Source: an uncultured bacterium (GTDB lineage: Bacteria > Patescibacteriota > Minisyncoccia > Phycocordibacterales > UBA5272). Taken from it: DNA of 11,490 nucleotides. Within the stretch, counting starts at the first letter, position 1, and each line of letters begins with the position of its first letter. Made by a program: the position numbers and the translations under genes. The stretch spans positions 1 through 11,490 of the forward strand of contig CAILKS010000024.1 in NCBI GenBank assembly GCA_903834855.1, read 5' to 3'. Shown piece by piece: positions 5,185 through 11,490 of this stretch. The notes below the pieces were generated by a model that was given only the letters and a program-made list of their open reading frames with translations, was not told the origin of the DNA and searched no databases.

Positions 5185-7611
5185 ATGAATCCATACGACC
5201 ATATCAAGACGGAAAATTATTGGCAAAAAAAGTGGGAAGAAGATTTTACCTATAGAACAGATACCCATAGTTCTAAACCAACTTTTTTTGGTCTTATAGA
5301 ATTTCCATACCCGTCAGGTGCTGGATTACACGTTGGACACGTTCGTAGTTATACAGGAATGGACGTTATCGTCCGCAAACGTCGTATGGAGGGTTTTGAG
5401 ACGCTTTTCCCGATAGGGTGGGACGCTTTTGGTCTCCCAGCAGAGAATTATGCTATTAAAACTGGTATACATCCAAGTATTACAACTCGCGAAAATATAA
5501 ATACATTTCGTGAACAATTAAAGGCTTGTGGATTTTCTTTTGATTGGGATCGCGAAGTTGATACAACTGACCCTCAATATTATAAATGGACACAATGGAT
5601 TTTTTTAAAATTATATGAGAATGGTTTATCATATAAAAAAGAGATGCCGGTTAATTGGTGTCCAAAAGATAAATGTGTTTTAGCTAATGAAGAAGTGGTG
5701 GATGGAAAATGTGAACGTTGTGGGGCACCTGCTGAGAAAAGAAATAAAGAGCAGTGGATGCTCGCAATTACAAAATATGCAGAGAGATTGGATAAAGATT
5801 TGGACGACACAACTTTCTTAGAGAGAATAAAAATTCAACAACGTAATTGGATTGGAATGTCTAGTGGCAGTGAAATTGATTTTAAAATAAATAATACAGA
5901 TTTATCTTTCACTGTTTATACAACTCGAGCTGATACTCTTTTTGGTTGTACATATTGTGTACTTGCGCCAGAACATAATCTCGTAAAGCAATTATTAGCA
6001 AATGGTCAAATTAAAAATAAAGAAGAAGTGGAAAAGTATATAGCGGAGGCTATACAGAAAATAGATATGGATCGTTCTGCAGAAGGAAAAGAAAAGACGG
6101 GCGTATTACTTGAAGGAATTACTGCAATTAACCCAGCAAATAAAAAAGAAGTTCCTATTTTTATTGCGGACTATGTATTAGCAACTTATGGAACAGGTGC
6201 AATTATGGCAGTCCCAGCGCATGATGCGCGTGATTACGAATTTGCAAAAAAGTATGGAGTTGAAATAAAACAAGTAATAAAAGAAATTGATAAAGTTGAT
6301 ACAGAAAATTTTGAATTGTATTGTGATGATGGAATATTAATTAATTCAGAAAGTTTTGATGGTCAAAAAAGTGAAGAAGCTCGTACAAAAATCACAGAAG
6401 CAGTAAATGGAAAGCTTGTTAAGAAATCAAAACTTCGTGATTGGGTTTTCGCTCGTCAGAGATATTGGGGTGAGCCGATTCCACTTGTTTATGATAAAGA
6501 AGGAAAAATGTATCCAGTGGCAATGAGTGAACTACCTGTCACTCTTCCACAAGTTGAAAAATATGAGCCAACAGATAATGGTGAGTCTCCACTTTCCCAT
6601 GTCACTGATTGGGTAAGTGTAAAAGGTAAATTAGATGTTGCTGGATATTTCCATACAGATGAAACAGGTGAAGAATTTCGTCGAGAAACAGACACCATGC
6701 CTCAATGGGCAGGTTCATCGTGGTATTTTATGAGATATATTGATCCAAGAAATGATACATCCCTTGGTGAAAAAGAAATGCTTATGAAGTGGTTACCGGT
6801 AACTTGGTATAACGGAGGAATGGAACACACTACACTTCACTTACTCTATTCTCGTTTTTGGTATAAGTTTTTATTTGATATTGGACTTACTCCAACAAGT
6901 GAGCCGTATATGAAGCGTACCTCACAAGGAATGATTTTAGGAAATGGTGGAGTGAAAATGAGTAAGTCTATTGGAAATGTAATTAATCCAGACGTTATTG
7001 TTAAAAAGTTCGGAGCAGATACACTTCGTATGTATGAGATGTTTATCGGGCCTTTTGATCAGGCTGTTGCATGGGATGATAAATCAGTTATTGGTATTCG
7101 TCGTTTCGTAGATCGTCTATATACATTAAAAAATAAAGTTTCAGAATCTGAAAATAGTTTATCTATTATTCATAAGACAATTAAAAAAGTGGGAGAAGAT
7201 ATTGATACGATGGCATTTAATACTGCAATATCAACTTTAATGATTTGTCTTAATGAATTTGAGAAAGAAAAATCTGTTCCATTAAATGATTTCAAAGCTT
7301 TCCTTAAATTAATAGCTCCGTTTGCACCATTTATAACAGAAGAACTTTGGAAAGAATTAGGGGGAATTTCCTCAATTCATAAAGAATCTTGGCCAGAATT
7401 TAATGAATCAAAATTGATTGATAATAATGTAACTTATGTTTTACAGGTAAATGGAAAACTTCGTGGAGAAGTCACTCTTTCTAGAGATACAAGTAAGGAA
7501 GATGTATTAAGTGCTGTAAAGTCCTTAGATGGTTACCTAAAATACGTAGGGGAATTGGTGCCAAAACAACAGATCTTCATTCCTGGAAAACTCGTTAATA
7601 TCGTAATTTGA
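5185..7611 (+). CDS. leuS: Leucyl-tRNA synthetase
   Basis: This class I enzyme charges tRNA-Leu with leucine using ATP, in the cytosol. Its 808 residues fit the bacterial form. The HIGH signature is HVGH at residues 49-52, preceded by the family's FPYPSGAGL; DAFGLPAENYA follows near 79-90. A zinc-binding pair is seen at Cys159/Cys164 and Cys176/Cys179. The CP1 editing domain has the threonine-rich TTRADTLFG (from 246) and GTGAIMAVPAHDARDYEFA (336-354), where Asp350 corresponds to the conserved editing aspartate. KMSKS is exact at 591-595, followed by GNVINPD. The anticodon-binding and C-terminal parts (about 650-808) end with the VNGKLRGE segment. A deviation: the usual NWIGRSEG reads NWIGMSSG near residue 222. 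The gene stands alone after a terminator; its stop codon overlaps the promoter of the next gene. Confidence 0.98.
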   Translation: MNPYDHIKTENYWQKKWEEDFTYRTDTHSSKPTFFGLIEFPYPSGAGLHVGHVRSYTGMDVIVRKRRMEGFETLFPIGWDAFGLPAENYAIKTGIHPSITTRENINTFREQLKACGFSFDWDREVDTTDPQYYKWTQWIFLKLYENGLSYKKEMPVNWCPKDKCVLANEEVVDGKCERCGAPAEKRNKEQWMLAITKYAERLDKDLDDTTFLERIKIQQRNWIGMSSGSEIDFKINNTDLSFTVYTTRADTLFGCTYCVLAPEHNLVKQLLANGQIKNKEEVEKYIAEAIQKIDMDRSAEGKEKTGVLLEGITAINPANKKEVPIFIADYVLATYGTGAIMAVPAHDARDYEFAKKYGVEIKQVIKEIDKVDTENFELYCDDGILINSESFDGQKSEEARTKITEAVNGKLVKKSKLRDWVFARQRYWGEPIPLVYDKEGKMYPVAMSELPVTLPQVEKYEPTDNGESPLSHVTDWVSVKGKLDVAGYFHTDETGEEFRRETDTMPQWAGSSWYFMRYIDPRNDTSLGEKEMLMKWLPVTWYNGGMEHTTLHLLYSRFWYKFLFDIGLTPTSEPYMKRTSQGMILGNGGVKMSKSIGNVINPDVIVKKFGADTLRMYEMFIGPFDQAVAWDDKSVIGIRRFVDRLYTLKNKVSESENSLSIIHKTIKKVGEDIDTMAFNTAISTLMICLNEFEKEKSVPLNDFKAFLKLIAPFAPFITEELWKELGGISSIHKESWPEFNESKLIDNNVTYVLQVNGKLRGEVTLSRDTSKEDVLSAVKSLDGYLKYVGELVPKQQIFIPGKLVNIVI

Positions 7612-7645
7612 CGTTTTTGACAAGTTATAGTAGAATAGACATTAT
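7608..7645 (+). promoter_or_regulatory. Two overlapping promoters for the sigma4/HARE gene
   Basis: TTGACG (7608-7613) is 17 bases from TAGAAT (7631-7636), and TTGACA (7617-7622) is 17 bases from CATTAT (7640-7645). The two are offset by nine bases. The first would start about nine bases before the ATG; the second, with six bases between its -10 and the ATG, would give a leaderless mRNA. The first -35 includes part of the leuS stop codon (7609-7611). Confidence 0.6.
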
Positions 7646-7651
7646 AAACAT

Positions 7652-8680
7652 ATGGTAGGAATAACATTTAAACCAAAAGCTGTCTCAAAAAAGCTTTTAA
7701 CAACTCTTAACCCACGAACCAGAGAGATCGTGATTAATCGTTATGGCCTAGAAAAAGGCGAGCGAATGACACTTGAATCCATTGGAAAGACTTACGATAT
7801 CACTCGTGAGCGTGTTCGCCAAATTGAAAACTTTGCATTAGCTACAATCAAGAAGTCAAAAGACTATAAAGAGCATGCTTTCGTTTTTGAAGAGTTAAAA
7901 GCTATTCTTAAAGAATTAGGTACTGTAGTTAGCGAGGATCATTTAATGCGTACTATATCAAAAGATCCAGTTATTCAGAATCATATTAATCTATACTTGG
8001 CTCTTAGTGAGGATTTCAAAAAACATAAAGAGGATGATCATTATCAGGCACATTTTACAACAAATGATCAAGTTGCAGAGCATGTTCGTAGTGCTTTAGG
8101 TAAACTCTATGAGTCAATCAGTGAAGAGGATTTAGTAAAGGAAGAAGAAATTTTTGAAAGATTTAATAGTCACCTAAATGAGGTGGTTGGAGAATATAAA
8201 GACAATAAAGACATAATCAATAGATATTTAGCACTTTCAAAAGTTATAGGTAAGAATCAACTTTCTGAATGGGGTCGCACATCATCTCCACATATTCGTG
8301 CTCGTGGTATAAAGGATTATGCATATTTAATTATGCGTAAAGCAGGACGTCCAATGCACTTTAAAGAAGTTGCTGCTGAAATAAATAAAACTTTTGGAAA
8401 GAAAGCCCATGTTGCAACATGTCACAATGAACTTATTAAAGATGCTCGTTTTGTTCTAGTCGGACGCGGAATGTACGGATTAAAAGATTGGGGTCACACA
8501 GGAGGCGTTGTTCGTGATGTTATTACTGAAGTTTTAAAGGAGGCAGGACGCGCACTTTCAAAAGATGAAATAATTAAGCGTGTACTTGCAAAACGTATTG
8601 TTAAGCCAAATACAGTACTTGTTAATCTCCAGAATGTAAAATATTTTAAGAAAGTAGCCGGGGAATATAATTTGGCATAA
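7652..8680 (+). CDS. Sigma-70 region 4 protein with two HARE-HTH domains
   Basis: The 342-residue protein begins with a sigma-70 region 4-like domain (about 15-68): LNPRTREIVINRYGL, then TLESIGKTYDITRERVRQIE, the latter being the -35-recognition helix-turn-helix with its TRERVRQIE hallmark. Regions 1-3 of a sigma factor are absent, so it cannot open promoters alone. Residues 70-215 are helical and acidic with no family I recognise. Two HARE-HTH (RpoE-delta N-terminal type) winged-helix domains follow: 220-281, with GRPMHFKEVAAEIN and FVLVGRGMYGLKDWG, and about 284-342, with GRALSKDEIIKRVL. Such domains are thought to contact nucleic acid or RNA polymerase. This architecture is familiar to me from Patescibacteria. 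It probably modulates RNA polymerase at promoters. Two consensus promoters of its own precede it, and a hairpin terminator follows. Confidence 0.9.
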   Translation: MVGITFKPKAVSKKLLTTLNPRTREIVINRYGLEKGERMTLESIGKTYDITRERVRQIENFALATIKKSKDYKEHAFVFEELKAILKELGTVVSEDHLMRTISKDPVIQNHINLYLALSEDFKKHKEDDHYQAHFTTNDQVAEHVRSALGKLYESISEEDLVKEEEIFERFNSHLNEVVGEYKDNKDIINRYLALSKVIGKNQLSEWGRTSSPHIRARGIKDYAYLIMRKAGRPMHFKEVAAEINKTFGKKAHVATCHNELIKDARFVLVGRGMYGLKDWGHTGGVVRDVITEVLKEAGRALSKDEIIKRVLAKRIVKPNTVLVNLQNVKYFKKVAGEYNLA

Positions 8681-8683
8681 ATA

Positions 8684-8783
8684 GTTCCAAGTTTCAAGTT
8701 TTTAGTTTCCAGAAAATAGCAACCACTTCGTGGTTGCTATTTTTATTATTCACTTGAAACTTGGAACTGGGAACTGGAAACTA
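8684..8783. repeat. Interleaved inverted repeats around a terminator
   Basis: GTTCCAAGTTTCAAGT (8684-8699) is the exact reverse complement of 8752-8767, and TAGTTTCCAG (8703-8712) of CTGGAAACTA (8774-8783). The order is arm1, arm2, hairpin, arm1', arm2', so the two pairings are interleaved rather than nested. The right side also carries near-repeats of GGAACT (GGAACTGGGAACTGGAAACT). Confidence 0.8.
8713..8743. terminator. 14-bp perfect hairpin terminator
   Basis: AAAATAGCAACCAC (8713-8726) and GTGGTTGCTATTTT (8730-8743) pair exactly around a TTC loop. The 3' arm runs into TTATTATT, giving a good T tract for the upstream sigma4/HARE gene; the A-rich 5' arm would serve the other strand. Confidence 0.85.
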
Positions 8784-8788
8784 TCTCG

Positions 8789-8797
8789 TGCTATACT
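8789..8797 (+). promoter_or_regulatory. Extended -10 promoter of the DUF8128-like/mltG operon
   Basis: TGCTATACT is an extended -10 (TG, one base, TATACT at 8792-8797). No good -35 is at the expected distance, which an extended -10 can tolerate. Only six bases (TTTATT) separate it from the ATG at 8804, so the mRNA should start at or next to the start codon. Confidence 0.55.
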
Positions 8798-8803
8798 TTT
8801 ATT

Positions 8804-10327
8804 ATGCAGTTTTTGATTGATATCATGCTTCTTCTTGTTTATGCATTTATAACACTTTTGGTATTTGCCTGGGTGTGGAGATTTTGGCTTTTGTATGCCA
8901 ATCAAAAACATCAGTCTAAAATTGATTGGATAATGCTTGAGATTAAGCTACCTCGAGAGATATTTAAATCTCCACTTGCAATGGAAAATGTACTTACATC
9001 TTTAATGCATTCAAGTGGTATTCCTGTTTGGTGGAAGAGAAAGATTTTAGGAAATCTACCTATTTTTTCTTCCCTTGAAATAGCTTCAATTGAGGGAACT
9101 ATACATTTTTATTTTCGTGTACAGCGTAGATTTAGAAATCTAGTAGAATCAAATCTTTACGCCCAATATCCAGGAATTGAAATAGTAGAAGCAGAAGACT
9201 ATACCAAACTTATTCATTATCACCATCTTTCAGAAGATGTAGAGACATGGAGTATGTATTATCCTCTTGGGAAAAAATTTAATCCAACAAATCCTGAAAC
9301 TGGTCAACCTTTTGATGATCCAAAAAAGCCTGGTAAAAAATATCAAATGAACGCTGATTATTTACCCATTAAAACTTATGTTGATTTTGGACTTGATCGT
9401 GATCCAAAAGAAGAATTCAAAGTTGATCCAATGGTGCCATTACTTGAATTCATGGGTAGTATTGGTAAAGGTGAACATATCTGGTATCAAGTTCTTGTTC
9501 AAGATGAGAGTAATTTTAATGGTGAAAAAGCTCCGAAAATGTATGTTAATGAAATCACACACGAACATCTATCATTGGTGGATTTAGCTAATGAAAGAAA
9601 AAAACAGATACGTAAAATAAAGAAAGTAAAGAAAGGAGATTATGTATACGATGAAAATGGTATTCCAAGAGAAACTACTGTTCCTAAGAAAGATGGTACT
9701 GGGTCTGAAGTAAAAGCTATGATGTATGTTGATGAACGTGAGATACAAGAAAAGAAAGAGTCACAATTAACTATTGATGAGAAGGATGAAATAGAGAAAA
9801 TTAATTTAAAACTTTCTAAACCTATAGTACGTGTAATTGTACGTATTATTTACACTGCTAAAAAAGAAGTATTTAATCCATCTTATATTTCAAATACTTT
9901 TAATGTAATGAAAAATTATAATGGGGCTGGGGCTGATAGAAATAATTTCAGTATATCTCCTTGTGATAATTATGATTTCCCTTGGGAAAATTGGTTAAAT
10001 AGAAGAACTCCCTGGAGAAAGGAAGAGAGATTTGAAGAATATGTTGAACGAGAAGGTTTTCATATTCATGTAAAATCACGCGAGAGTCTTGATAAGTGGG
10101 AAGATAGAGCTTTTTGGTATTTCCCAATGAAGACAAGAAAGATGTGGCGCATGATGTATGAAGGATTTTTACATCCGTTTGAACACCCAACTTCAGAGGA
10201 AATTATTTGTCTTAATTTGGAAGAATTAGCAACTATTTTCCATTTCCCTGGTCAAACAGCTTCTGTTCCTACGCTTCCACGCATTGATAGTGCTAAGAGT
10301 GTTGCCCCAACTAATCTTCCTCAGTAA
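8804..10327 (+). CDS. DUF8128-type membrane-anchored protein without ATPase domain
   Basis: The 507-residue protein has one N-terminal membrane helix (about 4-30) and a large cytosolic part. The segment from about 42 to 126 (LEIKLPREIFKSPLAMENVL, FSSLEIASIEGTIHFYF, ESNLYAQYPGIEIVEAEDYT) and the segment from about 345 to 507 (FNPSYISNTFNVMKNYN, then LNLEELATIFHFPG, then PTLPRIDSAKSVAPTNLP) match what I recall as the DUF8128 region. In Patescibacteria that region can precede a HerA/VirD4-like ATPase. Here the chain ends right where such an ATPase would begin, with no Walker motif. Between the two blocks is a Lys/Glu-rich linker (about 265-330). A role in a conjugation- or secretion-type membrane complex is inference. 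The stop overlaps the mltG start by one base (TAATG), so the two are translationally coupled. Confidence 0.75.
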   Translation: MQFLIDIMLLLVYAFITLLVFAWVWRFWLLYANQKHQSKIDWIMLEIKLPREIFKSPLAMENVLTSLMHSSGIPVWWKRKILGNLPIFSSLEIASIEGTIHFYFRVQRRFRNLVESNLYAQYPGIEIVEAEDYTKLIHYHHLSEDVETWSMYYPLGKKFNPTNPETGQPFDDPKKPGKKYQMNADYLPIKTYVDFGLDRDPKEEFKVDPMVPLLEFMGSIGKGEHIWYQVLVQDESNFNGEKAPKMYVNEITHEHLSLVDLANERKKQIRKIKKVKKGDYVYDENGIPRETTVPKKDGTGSEVKAMMYVDEREIQEKKESQLTIDEKDEIEKINLKLSKPIVRVIVRIIYTAKKEVFNPSYISNTFNVMKNYNGAGADRNNFSISPCDNYDFPWENWLNRRTPWRKEERFEEYVEREGFHIHVKSRESLDKWEDRAFWYFPMKTRKMWRMMYEGFLHPFEHPTSEEIICLNLEELATIFHFPGQTASVPTLPRIDSAKSVAPTNLPQ

Positions 10328-11238
10328 TGAATTTAAAAGATACAAAATTATCATCCATTGTCTTTGGAATAATAGGTTTTATTTTTATTATTATTTTATT
10401 TACACTTTGGTCAAGTAGAACTATTCCAAGTACTTTTCCGGTAGGGACAAATTTTGTTGTAGAAGAAGGAGAGAGTCTGCGGAGTATAAGCAGTAGATTA
10501 CAAAATGAAAATTATATAAAGTCCGCACTTTTGTTTCGTGCTTGGATTTCTTTTTTGGGACGTGACAGACATATACAATTAGGAGTTTATTCATTTGATA
10601 AACCATTAGTCTTAGGAGCTGTGATAAAAAAACTTGTTTCTGGAAATCCTGACGCACCACTTATTAGTATTACTATTCCAGAAGGCAGTACCTATGTAGA
10701 AATTGCGGATTTAATTAAAAAAGAATTACCAAATTTTTCTATAGAAGTTTTTAATAAAAAAGTTTTAGAAAAAAACGCAAATGGAAAACTTTTTCCATCA
10801 ACTTATTATTTACTCCCATCAACCAAAGAAGAAAGAATTATAGATATAATGACTGAGACATTTAATAAAAAATATAAAGATTCTTTTTCTAATTCAAAAA
10901 TTGACGCCCCACTTAAAAATAAAGAAGAGATAATTGTTTTGGCTTCAATTTTAGAAGGAGAAGCAAAAACTTTTGTTGATATGAAAATGGTTGCAGGGAT
11001 TCTCTTAAAAAGATTATCTCTGAATATGTCACTTCAAGTTGATGCTGCTAAAGAAACTTATAAAACAAAAGGATTGCCGGTTGAACCAATTAATAATCCA
11101 GGAACTGTAGCAATAGGGGCAGTATTAACTCCTACTTCTTCTAATTATCTTTATTATATAACAGGCAATGATGGTATAATGCATTATTCAAAAACGTTTG
11201 AAGAACATAAGAAAAATATACAGAAATATTTGAAATAG
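10327..11238 (+). CDS. mltG: Endolytic peptidoglycan transglycosylase MltG (YceG-like)
   Basis: MltG cuts nascent glycan strands at the outer face of the inner membrane and so limits strand length. The 303-residue protein has a short cytosolic start, one membrane helix (about 10-30), a LysM-like segment (VEEGESLRSISSRLQNENYI, about 44-63) and the YceG domain. The catalytic region is LASILEGEAK, where Glu210 corresponds to the active-site glutamate of E. coli MltG (ASIVEKE); KMVAGILLKRL, LQVDAA (from 236), GLPVEPINNPG and the C-terminal YLYYITGNDG follow as in the family. It is shorter than the E. coli protein, and the segment between LQVD and GLPVEP, usually with a YNTY motif, is reduced. It begins on the last base of the preceding stop codon, so it is translated by reinitiation and shares the promoter at 8789. 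Confidence 0.94.
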   Translation: MNLKDTKLSSIVFGIIGFIFIIILFTLWSSRTIPSTFPVGTNFVVEEGESLRSISSRLQNENYIKSALLFRAWISFLGRDRHIQLGVYSFDKPLVLGAVIKKLVSGNPDAPLISITIPEGSTYVEIADLIKKELPNFSIEVFNKKVLEKNANGKLFPSTYYLLPSTKEERIIDIMTETFNKKYKDSFSNSKIDAPLKNKEEIIVLASILEGEAKTFVDMKMVAGILLKRLSLNMSLQVDAAKETYKTKGLPVEPINNPGTVAIGAVLTPTSSNYLYYITGNDGIMHYSKTFEEHKKNIQKYLK

Positions 11239-11324
11239 ATTACAGAAAACAGATATCAGAAAAAAGAAATTAAATTTTCTACAACCTAAAAACTATAAAC
11301 TAAAACCTACCCCAACCTACCCCT
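11239..11324. other. Spacer with shared AT-rich promoter motif
   Basis: ACTATAAACTAAAA (11292-11305) is identical to 2385-2398 before the HIT gene; both contain TATAAA and both lie in G-poor sequence upstream of an ATG. Here the leader after it (CTACCCCAACCTACCCCT) has no G at all and no Shine-Dalgarno sequence. No strong terminator for mltG is seen, only a weak AGAAATT/AAATTTTCT pairing near 11265-11280. Confidence 0.45.
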
Positions 11325-11490
11325 ATGAAATCCCACAACCTCGCTTTTATTGATACAGAAACCACAGGAACAGATGCTAATAAGCATGAAATTATAGAAT
11401 TGGCTTGTATAATTGTTAGTCAGACAGAAAGACCAGGAAGGGGGCCTAAAATTGAAATACTTGAGGAATGTGAATGGAAAATTAAGCCAC
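11325..11490 (+). CDS. DnaQ-like 3'-5' exonuclease, N-terminal part (cut by window edge)
   Basis: Only 55 codons are inside the window. The phrase NLAFIDTETTGTDANKHEIIELA is the Exo I motif of DEDD exonucleases, with Asp10 and Glu12 as metal ligands, as in DnaQ (the proofreading epsilon subunit of DNA polymerase III) and related enzymes. These remove mispaired bases or degrade nucleic acid ends with two metal ions. The later Exo II and Exo III motifs are beyond position 11490, so DEDDh versus DEDDy and DnaQ versus another family member cannot be decided. It has no Shine-Dalgarno sequence. A TATAAA 25 bases before the ATG may be its -10. Confidence 0.88.
   Translation, partial: MKSHNLAFIDTETTGTDANKHEIIELACIIVSQTERPGRGPKIEILEECEWKIKP

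Noticed and set aside
8804..10327. Broken ATPase gene with a frameshift at the end of the DUF8128-like protein
   Set aside because: The next bases directly encode MltG from its natural N-terminus, and no Walker A or B motif is seen in any frame nearby; this is a true stop, not a recent frameshift.

Overview
The window looks like a chromosome segment from a Candidatus Patescibacteria (CPR) bacterium, most likely a Parcubacteria-type lineage. The reasons are AT-rich DNA, short spacers, few Shine-Dalgarno sequences, and a set of protein types I associate with that group: a DUF5671-type membrane protein with a pilin-like tail, a stand-alone sigma region 4 protein with HARE-HTH domains, and a DUF8128-type protein. 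This is recognition by eye; no search was run.

Layout. Positions 1-2330 look like an accessory patch. It has an unknown minus-strand protein with a single CxxC (30-677), a 450-base gene-poor spacer with hairpins, a zinc-ribbon protein (1132-1674), a 48-residue ORF (1888-2034), a strong 21-bp terminator hairpin (2160-2205) and a structured nested palindrome (2219-2318). Positions 2411-3138 are a two-gene unit: a HIT-family hydrolase and a small four-helix membrane protein of the phage holin family 4 type. Positions 3121-3360 hold a promoter, about 200 bases without a credible ORF, and a GC-rich hairpin, which together suggest a small RNA. Then come a divergent pair of membrane-protein genes: DUF1003 with an eight-heptad tail on the minus strand, and the DUF5671/pilin-like protein on the plus strand.

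From 5185 to the end the genes are all on the plus strand: leuS; the sigma4/HARE regulator, whose promoters overlap the leuS end; a DUF8128-type membrane protein translationally coupled to mltG; and the start of a DnaQ-like 3'-5' exonuclease cut by the window edge.

Functionally the right-hand part is housekeeping: leucine tRNA charging, transcription control, peptidoglycan strand release and DNA proofreading or repair. I found no complete novel defence or mobile system. The signals most worth a second look are in the spacers: the 2219-2318 structured element, the candidate RNA at 3156-3360, long perfect terminator palindromes with further inverted repeats around them, and -10-like boxes only 6-7 bases before several start codons, which suggests leaderless mRNAs.
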